From: Streptomyces sp. ALI-76-A
Lineage (GTDB): Bacteria > Actinomycetota > Actinomycetes > Streptomycetales > Streptomycetaceae
Direction of reading: 5' to 3'
Length of the DNA stretch: 64,000 nt
Assembly: GCF_030287445.1 (NCBI RefSeq)
Contig: NZ_JASVWB010000002.1
Location: forward strand, 2,170,001-2,234,000
The notes beneath the pieces are model-generated. The model had not been told where the DNA came from. It did not search any database and worked only from the letters and a program-made list of their open reading frames with translations. This document shows positions 17,716 through 26,660 of the stretch, in pieces. Both the position numbers and the translations under genes were made by a program. How positions within the stretch are numbered: the stretch's first letter is position 1; every line of letters starts with the position of its first letter.

Positions 17716-19254
17716 GTGACCGACGCCCACACCGCCGGCCCGTTCATCGCCGCGATCGACCAGGGCACCACCTCCAGCCGCTGCATCGTCTTCGACCGGG
17801 ACGGCCGTATCGTCTCCGTCGACCAGAAGGAGCACGAGCAGATCTTCCCGAAGCCGGGCTGGGTCGAGCACAACGCCACCGAGATCTGGACCAACGTCCA
17901 GGAGGTCGTCGCCTCCGCCATCGAGAAGGCCGGCATCACCCGCGACGACATCAAGGCCATCGGCATCACCAACCAGCGCGAGACCACTCTCCTCTGGGAC
18001 AAGAACACCGGTGAGCCCGTCCACAACGCCATCGTCTGGCAGGACACCCGCACCGACGCCCTGTGCCGGGAACTCGGCCGCAACGTCGGCCAGGACCGCT
18101 TCCGCCGCCAGACCGGCCTCCCCCTGGCCTCCTACTTCGCCGGTCCGAAGGCCCGCTGGCTGCTGGACAACGTCGAGGGCCTGCGCGAGCGCGCCGAGGC
18201 CGGCGACATCCTCTTCGGCACCATGGACAGCTGGGTCATCTGGAACCTGACCGGCGGCGTCGACGGCGGCCGACACGTCACCGACGTCACCAACGCCTCC
18301 CGCACCCTGCTGATGAACCTGCACACGCTGGAGTGGGACGAGAAGATCGCCGAGTCCATCGGCGTGCCGCTGGCGATGCTGCCCGAGATCCGCTCCTCCG
18401 CCGAGGTCTACGGCGAGATCACCGGCGGCAAGCTCGGCGACCTGCTCGGCGGCATCCCGGTCGCCTCCGCGCTCGGCGACCAGCAGGCGGCCCTGTTCGG
18501 CCAGACCTGTTTCGCCGAGGGCGAGGCCAAGTCGACGTACGGCACCGGCACGTTCATGCTGATGAACACCGGCGAGAAGATCATCAACTCCTACTCGGGC
18601 CTGCTGACCACGGTCGGCTACCGGATCGGCGACGACAAGCCGGTCTACGCCCTGGAGGGCTCGATCGCCGTCACCGGTTCGCTGGTGCAGTGGATGCGCG
18701 ACCAGATGGGCCTGATCTCCACGGCCGCCGAGATCGAGACGCTCGCGCTCACGGTCGAGGACAACGGCGGCGCGTACTTCGTGCCGGCCTTCTCCGGTCT
18801 GTTCGCCCCGTACTGGCGCCCGGACGCCCGCGGAGTGATCGCCGGCCTGACCCGGTACGTCACCAAGGCGCACCTCGCGCGCGCCGTCCTGGAGGCCACG
18901 GCCTGGCAGACCCGTGAGATCAGCGACGCCATGACCAAGGACTCCGGCGTCGAGCTCACCGCCCTCAAGGTCGACGGCGGCATGACCTCCAACAACCTGC
19001 TGATGCAGACGCTCTCGGACTTCCTGGACGCGCCCGTGGTGCGTCCGATGGTCGCCGAGACCACCTGCCTCGGCGCCGCCTACGCCGCCGGTATCGCCGT
19101 CGGCTTCTGGACCAGCACCGACGAGCTGCGCGCCAACTGGCGACGGGCCGCCGAGTGGACCCCCCGCATGGACGCGGACGCCCGCGACCGTGAGTACAAG
19201 AGCTGGCTCAAGGCCGTCGAGCGGACCATGGGCTGGATCGAAGACGAAAGCTGA
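17716..19254 (+). CDS. glpK: Glycerol kinase GlpK
   Basis: 512 residues, normal length. FGGY-family motifs: [10 protein letters not shown] phosphate-1 loop near residue 15, [30 protein letters not shown] near residue 255, and [14 protein letters not shown] near residue 420 (adenosine-binding). It phosphorylates glycerol to sn-glycerol 3-phosphate and traps it. The GTG at 17716 has CCAGGAG upstream. Codon choice is strongly C-ending, suggesting high expression. It lies 19 bp before glpD. Confidence 0.97.
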   Translation: MTDAHTAGPFIAAIDQGTTSSRCIVFDRDGRIVSVDQKEHEQIFPKPGWVEHNATEIWTNVQEVVASAIEKAGITRDDIKAIGITNQRETTLLWDKNTGEPVHNAIVWQDTRTDALCRELGRNVGQDRFRRQTGLPLASYFAGPKARWLLDNVEGLRERAEAGDILFGTMDSWVIWNLTGGVDGGRHVTDVTNASRTLLMNLHTLEWDEKIAESIGVPLAMLPEIRSSAEVYGEITGGKLGDLLGGIPVASALGDQQAALFGQTCFAEGEAKSTYGTGTFMLMNTGEKIINSYSGLLTTVGYRIGDDKPVYALEGSIAVTGSLVQWMRDQMGLISTAAEIETLALTVEDNGGAYFVPAFSGLFAPYWRPDARGVIAGLTRYVTKAHLARAVLEATAWQTREISDAMTKDSGVELTALKVDGGMTSNNLLMQTLSDFLDAPVVRPMVAETTCLGAAYAAGIAVGFWTSTDELRANWRRAAEWTPRMDADARDREYKSWLKAVERTMGWIEDES

Positions 19255-19273
19255 CGAGGAGTAAGAACCCGAC

Positions 19274-20890
19274 ATGACCAGTCAGTCCACCCTGCAGTCC
19301 GTACCTGCCCTCGGTACGCGCCCGGCCTTCGGCTCGAATCCGAGCCGAGCCGAGACCCGGGAGCAGCTTTCCAGGGCGTCGTACGACCTTCTCGTCATCG
19401 GCGGCGGCATCCTGGGCATCTCCACCGCCTGGCACGCCGCGCAGTCCGGCCTGCGGGTGGCCCTGGTCGACGCCGGCGACTTCGCCGGTGCCACCTCCTC
19501 CGCCTCCTCCAAGCTGCTCCACGGCGGTCTGCGCTACCTGCAGACCGGCGCGGTGAAGCTGGTGGCGGAGAACCACTTCGAGCGCCGTGCGGTCTCCCGT
19601 CAGGTGGCCCCCCACCTGGCGAACCCGCTCACGTTCTACCTCCCCGTGTACAAGGGCGGGCCGCACGGCGCGGCGAAGCTCGGGGCGGGCGTCTTCGCCT
19701 ACTCCGCGCTGTCGGCGTTCGGTGACGGCGTGGGCCACCTGCTGAGCCCCGCGAAGGCCGCGCAGGACGTGCCCGAGCTGCGCACCGAGAACCTCAAGGC
19801 CGTGGCCGTGTACGGCGACGACCAGATGAACGACGCGCGCATGGCGCTGATGACGGTCCGCGCGGCCGTCGAGGCGGGCGCGGTGGTGCTGAACCACGCC
19901 GAGGTGAGCGGCCTGCGCTTCACCAACGGCCGGGTGACCGGCGCCGAGCTGCGTGACCGCCTGTCCGGCGACGAGTTCGGCGTGAACGCCCGTCTCGTCC
20001 TGAACGCCACCGGTCCCTGGGTCGACCACCTGCGCCGGCTGGAGGACCCGAACGCGGCGCCGTCCATCCGCCTGTCCAAGGGCGCCCACCTGGTCCTGAA
20101 GCGCACCTCCCCCTGGAAGGCCGCGCTGGCGACCCCGATCGACAAGTACCGGATCACCTTCGCCCTCCCCTGGGAGGACATGCTGCTGCTCGGCACGACC
20201 GACGAGGAGTACGAGGGCGACCCGGCGGACGTCGCCGTCACCGAGAAGGACACCGCCCAGATACTCGACGAGGCCGCGTTCTCCATCCGCGACCAGCAGC
20301 TCGACCGGGACCTCATCACGTACGCGTTCGCGGGTCTGCGGGTGCTGCCGGGCGGCCCCGGCAGCACGGCGAAGGCCAAGCGCGAGACGGTGGTGACCGA
20401 GGGCAGGGGCGGGATGCTCTCGGTCGCGGGCGGCAAGTGGACGACCTTCCGGCACATCGGCCGTACGGTCATGCAGAAGCTGGAGGCGCTGCCGGGCCAC
20501 CCGCTCGGCGACGACTTCGAGCCCATCGCCTCGCTGCCGAAGAAGCTGCCGCTGCCCGGTGTCGCCAACCCGCGCGCCATCGCCCACCGGCTGCTGGTCG
20601 ACAACCCGGCGTCCGGCCCGCGCATGGCGGCGGACACGGCCAGGCACCTGGCCACCCACTACGGTTCGCTGGCCTTCGACATCGCCCGGCTGGCCAACGA
20701 GAGCCCGGAACTCGGCGAGCGGGTGCACCCCGACGCCCCGGAGATCTGGGCGCAGGTCGTCTACGCCCGGGACAACGAGTGGGCCGAGACGCCGGACGAC
20801 GTGCTGCGTCGCCGCACGACGCTGACGATCCGGGGTCTGGCGACGGACGACGTCCGTGCGAAGGTGTGGGACCTGCTCGACAAGAAGTAG
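19274..20890 (+). CDS. glpD: Glycerol-3-phosphate dehydrogenase (FAD) GlpD
   Basis: 538 residues. N-terminal dinucleotide fold DLLVIGGGILGISTAWHAA (about 40-58), then the GlpD block SSASSKLLHGGLRYL, GATGPWVDHLRR-type motif (NATGPWVDHL, about 250), and C-terminal GGKWTTFRHIGR plus the helical cap. It oxidises glycerol 3-phosphate to dihydroxyacetone phosphate and passes electrons to quinone at the membrane. The ATG has GACGAGGAG upstream, 19 bp after glpK. Last gene of the operon, followed by a hairpin. Confidence 0.96.
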   Translation: MTSQSTLQSVPALGTRPAFGSNPSRAETREQLSRASYDLLVIGGGILGISTAWHAAQSGLRVALVDAGDFAGATSSASSKLLHGGLRYLQTGAVKLVAENHFERRAVSRQVAPHLANPLTFYLPVYKGGPHGAAKLGAGVFAYSALSAFGDGVGHLLSPAKAAQDVPELRTENLKAVAVYGDDQMNDARMALMTVRAAVEAGAVVLNHAEVSGLRFTNGRVTGAELRDRLSGDEFGVNARLVLNATGPWVDHLRRLEDPNAAPSIRLSKGAHLVLKRTSPWKAALATPIDKYRITFALPWEDMLLLGTTDEEYEGDPADVAVTEKDTAQILDEAAFSIRDQQLDRDLITYAFAGLRVLPGGPGSTAKAKRETVVTEGRGGMLSVAGGKWTTFRHIGRTVMQKLEALPGHPLGDDFEPIASLPKKLPLPGVANPRAIAHRLLVDNPASGPRMAADTARHLATHYGSLAFDIARLANESPELGERVHPDAPEIWAQVVYARDNEWAETPDDVLRRRTTLTIRGLATDDVRAKVWDLLDKK

Positions 20891-20906
20891 GCGGTACGCC
20901 ACCGAG

Positions 20907-20936
20907 GGGGCGGCTCCACGCCGACGGAGCCGCCCC
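20907..20936 (+). terminator. glpFKD operon terminator
   Basis: Perfect 11-bp stem (20907-20917 with 20926-20936), 16 bp after the glpD stop. Confidence 0.85.
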
Positions 20937-21145
20937 TTCCGGGTGCCCGGTCGTCCGCCGGCCCGGTCGTCGGTGCCGGGTGGCTGATCGTGCTCGACGG
21001 GGCCGCGGTGATCGCCGGCCTGGAGCCAGTGCCCTGAACAGGCCCCATAATGTGGCCTGAGACATCCGATCACTGAGCGCAGGCGTGCCGGCTGGGTCCG
21101 TACCCGATGTCTGGGCACACGATGGGGCGACAGGGGAGGCCGGTC

Positions 21146-21817
21146 ATGGCAGTCACCGACGAGGCGATCGAGAAGATCAAGGGCATGATCGTCTCCGGCG
21201 CGCTGCGCCCCGGCGACCGGCTCCCCAAGGAGAGCGAACTCGCCGCCGAACTGGGGCTGTCCCGCAACTCCCTGCGCGAGGCCGTGCGGGCGCTGTCGCT
21301 GATCCGGATCCTGGACGTACGGCAGGGCGACGGCACGTACGTCACCAGCCTGGACCCGCAACTGCTGCTGGAGGCGCTCAGCTTCGTCGTCGACTTCCAC
21401 CGCGACGACACGGTCCTGGAGTTCCTCGCGGTGCGCCGCATCCTGGAGCCGGCCGCGACCGCGATGGCCGCCCTGCGGATCAGCGAGCAGCAACTGGACG
21501 CCCTGTCGGCCCAGTTGGACAAGCTCGGCGAGGCGCCCTCGGTGGAGGAGCTGGTCGCCTGCGATCTGGACTTCCACCGCGGCATCGTGCAGAGCTCCGG
21601 CAACTCGGTGCTGTGCTCCCTGCTCGACGGTCTGTCCGGTCCCACCACCCGGGCCCGGATCTGGCGCGGGCTCACCCAGGAGGACGCGGTCAGCCGCACC
21701 CTGCGCGAGCACCGGGCGATCCTGGCGGCACTGCGCGACCGGGACGCGGAGGCGGCCCGGTCCTGGGCCACCGTGCACATCGCGAGCGTGGAGCAGTGGC
21801 TGCGGTCCACGCTCTGA
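21146..21817 (+). CDS. FadR-type GntR regulator (FCD domain)
   Basis: 223 residues. Winged helix at 1-70 (AIEKIKGMIVSGALRPGDRLPKE..., LSRNSLREAVRAL, VRQGDGTYV) and an all-helical FCD ligand domain with metal-type residues (DLDFHRGIVQSSGN, LREHRAILAAL). Family members sense carboxylic acids or sugar acids. The start at 21146 follows GGGGAGG at good spacing; an upstream in-frame ATG is not supported. It stands alone between the glycerol operon and the PAC2 gene, so its target is not obvious. As I recall, S. coelicolor has no such gene between glpD and the PAC2 gene. Confidence 0.9.
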   Translation: MAVTDEAIEKIKGMIVSGALRPGDRLPKESELAAELGLSRNSLREAVRALSLIRILDVRQGDGTYVTSLDPQLLLEALSFVVDFHRDDTVLEFLAVRRILEPAATAMAALRISEQQLDALSAQLDKLGEAPSVEELVACDLDFHRGIVQSSGNSVLCSLLDGLSGPTTRARIWRGLTQEDAVSRTLREHRAILAALRDRDAEAARSWATVHIASVEQWLRSTL

Positions 21818-21986
21818 ACCGCTCGTCGGCACGGGTGAGCGGACAGCTCGGATGACTTGGGAGTGTTCCGGGGTGGTGAACGGGGCAGTGATCCGTTCAC
21901 TCCCCCGTGCAGGGGGCTGCGGGCGCCCCCGCCGCACGCCGTAAGGTTGGGTGGTCAAGCGAGGGCACGTCGGAAGGAGGCGCTGG

Positions 21987-23015
21987 GTGATCGAGCTCGA
22001 GGGGGTTCCCGAGCTGATCGACCCGGTCATGGTGGCCGCGTTCGAAGGCTGGAACGACGCCGGCGACGCCGCCTCCACCGCGGTCGCGCATCTGGACAGG
22101 GAATGGAAGGGCGAGGTGTTCGCGGCGCTGGACGCCGAGGACTACTACGACTTCCAGGTGAACCGCCCCACGGTGTGGCTGGACGGCGGTGTCCGCAAGA
22201 TCACATGGCCGACGACACGGTTGTCGGTGGTCCGGGTCGGCGGGGAGAAGCCGCGCGACCTCGTCCTGGTCCGCGGCATCGAACCGTCGATGCGATGGCG
22301 CTCGTTCTGCAACGAGATCCTGGGCTTCGCGCACGAACTGGGCGTGGAGCTGGTGGTGATCCTGGGCGCCCTGCTCGGTGACACACCGCACACCCGTCCG
22401 GTGCCGGTCAGCGGGGTCACGTCCGACCCCGACCTGGCCCAGCGGATGGACCTGGAGGAGACCAAGTACGAGGGCCCCACGGGCATCGTCGGCATCCTCC
22501 AGGAGGCGTGCACCCACGCCGGCGTCCCGGCCGTGTCCTTGTGGGCCGCCGTACCGCACTACGTCTCCCAGCCGCCGAACCCGAAGGCGACGCTGGCCCT
22601 CCTCAACCGTCTGGAGGACCTGATCGACGTGCGCATCCCGCTGGGCGAGCTGCCCGAGGACGCGCGCGCCTGGCAGGTGGGGGTGGACCAGCTGGCCGCC
22701 GAGGACACCGAGGTCGCCGAGTACGTGCAGACGCTGGAGGAGGCCCGGGACACCGCGGAGCTGCCGGAGGCGTCGGGCGACGCGATCGCCCGCGAGTTCG
22801 AACGGTACCTGCGGCGCCGGGACGGCTCGGGTCCGGGCGGCCCGGGCGGGCCCGGCGGCTCGGGCGGTCACGCCACGGCGGACGGCAGCGACAGCACAGC
22901 CTACCTGCGGGACAGCCCCGCTGGACGGGCGAAGCACCCGAAGCCGCCGAAGCCGGAGACAGAGGCGGATGCAGGGGCGGATACGGACGACGAGGACCCG
23001 TCGCCGGAGAACTGA
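21987..23015 (+). CDS. parJ: PAC2-family protein, ParJ-like
   Basis: 342 residues. The PAC2 fold spans about 1-270 (MVAAFEGWNDAGDAAS, LVLVRGIEPSMRWRSFC, LVVILGALLGDTPHTRPVPV, GPTGIVGILQEA), followed by a low-complexity Gly/Pro/Ser tail and an acidic C-terminus. PAC2 proteins resemble proteasome-assembly chaperones. The Streptomyces member at this locus (SCO1662, from memory) was described as ParJ, a ParA-interacting protein that influences chromosome segregation in sporulation. The symbol rests on that recollection and on position before mshC. The GTG at 21987 has GGAAGGAGG upstream. Confidence 0.8.
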   Translation: MIELEGVPELIDPVMVAAFEGWNDAGDAASTAVAHLDREWKGEVFAALDAEDYYDFQVNRPTVWLDGGVRKITWPTTRLSVVRVGGEKPRDLVLVRGIEPSMRWRSFCNEILGFAHELGVELVVILGALLGDTPHTRPVPVSGVTSDPDLAQRMDLEETKYEGPTGIVGILQEACTHAGVPAVSLWAAVPHYVSQPPNPKATLALLNRLEDLIDVRIPLGELPEDARAWQVGVDQLAAEDTEVAEYVQTLEEARDTAELPEASGDAIAREFERYLRRRDGSGPGGPGGPGGSGGHATADGSDSTAYLRDSPAGRAKHPKPPKPETEADAGADTDDEDPSPEN

Positions 23016-23017
23016 AC

Positions 23018-23071
23018 GAGACACCGCGAGGGCGCCTTCTCCCTGGGGAGAAGGCGCCCTCGCGGTGTCTC
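23018..23071. terminator. Bidirectional terminator between PAC2 gene and mshC
   Basis: Perfect 25-bp inverted repeat (23018-23042 with 23047-23071) and a 4-base loop, starting 2 bp after the PAC2 stop and ending 34 bp before the mshC stop. It is the longest perfect stem noticed in the window. Confidence 0.92.
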
Positions 23072-23105
23072 TTCCGGCTTTTTCCGCCGTTTCTGTCTGC
23101 CGGTG

Positions 23106-24335
23106 CTACAGCGCCACGCCCAGCAGCGCGTCCACCGCCCGCGACACCACACCGGGGGCGCCCTCGTCCGTGCCGCCCCGCTCCGCCTGGAGGGCCACCC
23201 AGCGGTCCACCGCGGCCAGTGCGGCCGGGGCGTCGAGGTCGGCGGCGAGGGCCTCGCGGATCTCCTCGACGAGCGCCTCGGCGGACGGGCCGTCGGGGCG
23301 GGAGACGGCGGCCCGCCAGCGGCCGAGGCGGTCCAGGGCGTCCTGGAGGACCTGGTCGGTCCACTCCCAGTCGGCCCGGTAGTGGTGGGCGAGCAGCGCC
23401 AGCCGGATGGCGGCCGGGTCGACGCCGTCGCGCCGCAGCTGCGACACGAAGACCAGGTTGCCCTTGGACTTGGACATCTTCTCGCCGTCCAGGGCCACCA
23501 TGCCGGCGTGGACGTACGCCTTGGCCATCGGGAACTCGCCGGTGAGCACCTGGGCGTGGGAGGCGCCCATCTCGTGGTGCGGGAAGGCGAGGTCGGAGCC
23601 GCCGCCCTGCACGTCGAAGCCCATCCCGAGGTGGTCCAGGGCGATGGCCACGCACTCGATGTGCCAGCCGGGCCGGCCGCGGCCGAGCGAGGCACCGTCC
23701 CAGCTCGGCTCGCCCTCGCGGGCGGACATCCACAGCATCGGGTCGAGCGGGTTCTTCTTGCCCGGCCGGTCGGGGTCGCCGCCGCGCTCGGCGGACAGCA
23801 GCCGCATGGCGGCGGCGTCCAGGCGGGACACCGAGCCGAAGTTCGGGTCGGACTCGACGGAGAAGTAGACGTCGCCGTCGAGTTCGTAGGCGGCGCCCGC
23901 GTCCCGCAGCCGCTCGACGAGCGGCACGATCCCGGGTATCGCCTCCACCGCGCCGACGTAGTGCCGCGGCGGCAGCATGCGCAGGGCGGTCATGTCCTCG
24001 CGGAACAGGGCCGTCTCCTTGTCGGCGAGGGCGGCCCAGTCGATGCCGTCGCGCTGCGCCCGCTCCAGGAGCGGATCGTCGATGTCGGTGACGTTCTGGA
24101 CGTAGTGGACCTGCCGCTTGGTGTCGAGCCACACGCGCTGCACGAGGTCGAACGCGTTGTAGGTCGCCGCGTGACCCAGGTGGGTCGCGTCGTACGGCGT
24201 GATGCCGCAGACGTAGATACGGGCGACGGGACCGGGGTCGAGGGTGACCACAGCACCGGTCGCGGTGTCGTGGATCCTCAGGTCGCGGCCCTGACCAGGC
24301 AGGGCGGGGACCTCGGAAGCGGGCCAGGCATGCAT
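23106..24335 (-). CDS. mshC: Cysteine:GlcN-Ins ligase MshC (mycothiol synthesis)
   Basis: 409 residues, related to cysteinyl-tRNA synthetase but short. Class I signatures are [16 protein letters not shown] near residue 45 and the KMSKSKGN loop near 285. Zinc ligands are the Cys of CGITPY, a Cys in HIECVAIAL, and the following His pair in FPHHEMG. The tRNA anticodon-binding domain of CysRS is missing, which separates MshC from CysS. It joins Cys to 1-D-inosityl-glucosamine, the third step to mycothiol. It is convergent with the PAC2 gene. The next upstream gene ends about 90 bp away on the same strand. Confidence 0.95.
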   Translation of the reverse strand: MHAWPASEVPALPGQGRDLRIHDTATGAVVTLDPGPVARIYVCGITPYDATHLGHAATYNAFDLVQRVWLDTKRQVHYVQNVTDIDDPLLERAQRDGIDWAALADKETALFREDMTALRMLPPRHYVGAVEAIPGIVPLVERLRDAGAAYELDGDVYFSVESDPNFGSVSRLDAAAMRLLSAERGGDPDRPGKKNPLDPMLWMSAREGEPSWDGASLGRGRPGWHIECVAIALDHLGMGFDVQGGGSDLAFPHHEMGASHAQVLTGEFPMAKAYVHAGMVALDGEKMSKSKGNLVFVSQLRRDGVDPAAIRLALLAHHYRADWEWTDQVLQDALDRLGRWRAAVSRPDGPSAEALVEEIREALAADLDAPAALAAVDRWVALQAERGGTDEGAPGVVSRAVDALLGVAL

Positions 24336-24427
24336 GTCATGAGCCTAACCGGACGGATGTTCCGTATACGAACCGGACCGGGCCAGTTGACCGGTAAGGC
24401 GCTCTTGCGCGCTTGGACAGTGTGCCG

Positions 24428-25258
24428 CTAGACGGGCGGCCAGGGGATGGCCGGCCACTCCCCGCTCGGTTCCGGGTGCGTCCCCAGGGCCAGCAGCGCG
24501 TCGACCCGCGCGCGGGTGGCGTCGATCTCCGCGGCGGTGATCAGCCCGGCCAGCCGTGCCGTCAGCGCACCGGACTCCCCGAGCGCCTCCCTGAGCCCCT
24601 GGAGCACACCGACCGCCTCGCCCGTCAGCGGTTCCCCGGCCCAGCCCCACAGCAGCGTCCGCAGCTTGTTCTCGGCGTTGAAGGTGACGCCGTGGTCGAT
24701 GCCGTACAGCCGGCCCCCGGCGGCGGGCAGCAGATGACCGCCCTTGCGGTCGGCGTTGTTGATCACGGCGTCGAGCACGGCGAGCCGGCGCAGCCGCTCG
24801 TCGTCGGCGTGCACGAGCAGCGCGGTCCGCCCCTCACCGACCTCGGCGAGGCCGACCGCCTTCCAGCCCTCGCCGGGCTCCTCGCCCTCCACCAGGGCGA
24901 GCAGTCCGCTCTCGGGCGTGACCTCGATCCACAGCTGGCACATGCCCTCGCCGTACGGCCCGTCGCGCAGCACGGTGGGCGGTACGAGCCCCCAGCCGGT
25001 CGCCTCGGACACCTCGTACGCGGCGACCTCGCGCTGGGCGAGGGTCCCGTCGGGGAAGTCCCACAGGGGCCGCTCCCCGGCCACCGGCTTGTAGATGCAG
25101 GCGGCCTCCCGGCCGTCCTGCGAGACCGTGCAGTACAGCGCCGCGTTGGACGCCTCCCGGATGCGGCCGCGCACGGTCAGCTCGCCCTCGGCGAGCAACC
25201 GGGCCGACCGCTCCGTGTCGGTCACGCCCCGCGGCGGTATCCGTTCTGGCGCGGACAT
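24428..25258 (-). CDS. SCO1664-family protein with phosphatidylinositol-kinase-like fold
   Basis: 276 residues from the ATG at 25258 (GGAAGGAC upstream). Visible blocks: EASNAALYCTV and ACIYKPVAGERPLWDF (ATP-binding lysine region), QREVAAYEVSEATGW, LAVLDAVINNADRKGGHLL (catalytic-loop-like DxxxxNxDRKxxH) and GIDHGVTFN (metal-binding D/H). This arrangement resembles PI3/4-kinase and HipA-like folds, and NCBI names the family after SCO1664. Substrate unknown. It overlaps the DUF3090 gene by 37 bp, so the two are translationally coupled. Position beside mshC is conserved in actinobacteria as I recall. Confidence 0.85.
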   Translation of the reverse strand: MSAPERIPPRGVTDTERSARLLAEGELTVRGRIREASNAALYCTVSQDGREAACIYKPVAGERPLWDFPDGTLAQREVAAYEVSEATGWGLVPPTVLRDGPYGEGMCQLWIEVTPESGLLALVEGEEPGEGWKAVGLAEVGEGRTALLVHADDERLRRLAVLDAVINNADRKGGHLLPAAGGRLYGIDHGVTFNAENKLRTLLWGWAGEPLTGEAVGVLQGLREALGESGALTARLAGLITAAEIDATRARVDALLALGTHPEPSGEWPAIPWPPV

Positions 25259-25812
25259 ACGTGTCCTTCCGGGTCGAGCGGGAGGCTGCACAGCGGACAC
25301 GGCGGCCGCCCGGCGTTGACGACGTCCAGGGCACGCTTGGCGAAGGCTCTCGCCTGCGCGCCGGTGAGCCGGACCCGCAGCATCGGCGGACCGTTCTCCT
25401 CGTCCTGGAGCAGCCGCTCCTCGGCCTCGGCGAGGTCCTCCTCGGAGTCGGCGTCGAGCTCCACGAGGGCCTGCGCCTCGACGATCATGCGCTGCTCCTC
25501 GCCGTCCCAGGCGAGGGCCATGGTGCCGACCCGGAACTCCTCCTCCACGGGGGTGTCGAGGGGATCCATGTCGGCGACTTCGGTGGGCACCACGGCCGGG
25601 ACGGGGGCGCTGCCGCCACTACGGCGTACGACTTCGTCCAGCAGTTCGTCCATGCGCTCGGCGAGCGCCGCGACCTGGGTCTTCTCCAGGGCCACGCTGG
25701 TCACCCGGGAGCCGGCGATGGCCTGGAGGAAGAACGTACGGCGTCCGGGCAGCCCGACCGTACCGGCCACGAAACGGTCCGGGGGGTCGTAGAGGAACAC
25801 CTGACGGGACAC
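25222..25812 (-). CDS. DUF3090 family protein
   Basis: 196 residues. It starts SRQVFLYDPPDRFVAGTVGLPG, continues with RTFFLQAIAGSRVTSVALEKTQVAALAER, and ends with a zinc-type cluster CPLCSLPLDPEGHVCPR (about residues 170-187). DUF3090 is an actinobacterial family of unknown function. The C-terminal CxxC...C arrangement suggests a zinc ribbon. It overlaps the SCO1664-family gene and lies 99 bp downstream of the histidine phosphatase on the same strand. Confidence 0.88.
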   Translation of the reverse strand: MSRQVFLYDPPDRFVAGTVGLPGRRTFFLQAIAGSRVTSVALEKTQVAALAERMDELLDEVVRRSGGSAPVPAVVPTEVADMDPLDTPVEEEFRVGTMALAWDGEEQRMIVEAQALVELDADSEEDLAEAEERLLQDEENGPPMLRVRLTGAQARAFAKRALDVVNAGRPPCPLCSLPLDPEGHVCPRQNGYRRGA

Positions 25813-25911
25813 GTCCTGTCTCCATTGGAATCGTGAGTACGTGCGTCTGTACGGGAACGTCCGTGCGTGAACGTGCTTGTGTGAACCGCTTCACCCTACT
25901 GCGCCCGACGA

Positions 25912-26598
25912 TCACGGTGCGCCCGCACCGCCCCCGACCGGGGCGTCCTCGGCCGGCGGCTCCTCGCGGGGTGCGAGGGACGCGAAGTCGCCGGTGTCGC
26001 CGAGGCGGAGGAGAAACGGCCTCAGGCGGGTGTAACGGATCGCGGTGATGGAACACGGTTCAACAGAAATCCGCTGGAAGAGGTCGAGATGAAGTCCGAG
26101 TGCGTCCGCCACGAGCGACTTGATGATGTCGCCGTGGGAGCACATGAGATAGACGGCGTCGGCTCCGTGGTCACGCTCCACGCGCGCGTTCCACTCCCGC
26201 ACCGCCTCGGCGGCCCGGGTCTGCATCGCCCGCATCGACTCACCGCCGGGGAACGCGGCCGCCGAGGGGTGCGCCTGCACCACCTCCATCAGCGGCTCGC
26301 CGGTGAGCTCGGCGAGCTTGCGGCCGGACCAGTCGCCGTAGTGGCACTCCCCGATCCGTTCGTCGGTGTGGGCGGTGAGGGCGGGCCGGGCCGCCAGCAG
26401 CGGCTGAAGGGTCTCCTGGCAGCGCTGAAGCGGGCTGGTGACGACCTCGGAGAGCGGCAGCTGGGCGAGCCGGCCGGGCAGCGCGGCGGCCTGCGCGGCA
26501 CCGCGCTCGTCCAGGGCGACGCCGGGCGTCCAGCCGGCGAGCAGGCCCTCGGTGTTGGCGGTGGATCGTCCGTGCCGGACGAGGATCAGCGTGGGCAT
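25912..26598 (-). CDS. Histidine phosphatase family protein (MSMEG_4193-like)
   Basis: 228 residues. The catalytic phospho-histidine motif LVRHGRSTAN is at residues 5-14, the acid region is DERIGECHYGDWSG near 85, and the second catalytic His is in MCSHGDIIKSL near 150. Proteins of this subgroup sit in the conserved actinobacterial block with DUF3090 and SCO1664-type genes. Their substrate is not established. The ATG at 26598 directly precedes the family core; upstream in-frame codons add an unlikely Arg/Pro-rich leader. It is divergent from corA with 62 bp between starts. Confidence 0.9.
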   Translation of the reverse strand: MPTLILVRHGRSTANTEGLLAGWTPGVALDERGAAQAAALPGRLAQLPLSEVVTSPLQRCQETLQPLLAARPALTAHTDERIGECHYGDWSGRKLAELTGEPLMEVVQAHPSAAAFPGGESMRAMQTRAAEAVREWNARVERDHGADAVYLMCSHGDIIKSLVADALGLHLDLFQRISVEPCSITAIRYTRLRPFLLRLGDTGDFASLAPREEPPAEDAPVGGGAGAP

Positions 26599-26660
26599 GC
26601 GGCCCAGCGTAGGCGTCCGGCGGAAGGCCGGAGTCGCCGGGAGACGGGAGAACACACTCA

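Noticed and set aside
19208..22078. Reverse open frame of 956 codons
   Set aside because: Antisense to glpD and the FadR-type gene; no motif and His/Arg/Gly-rich composition.
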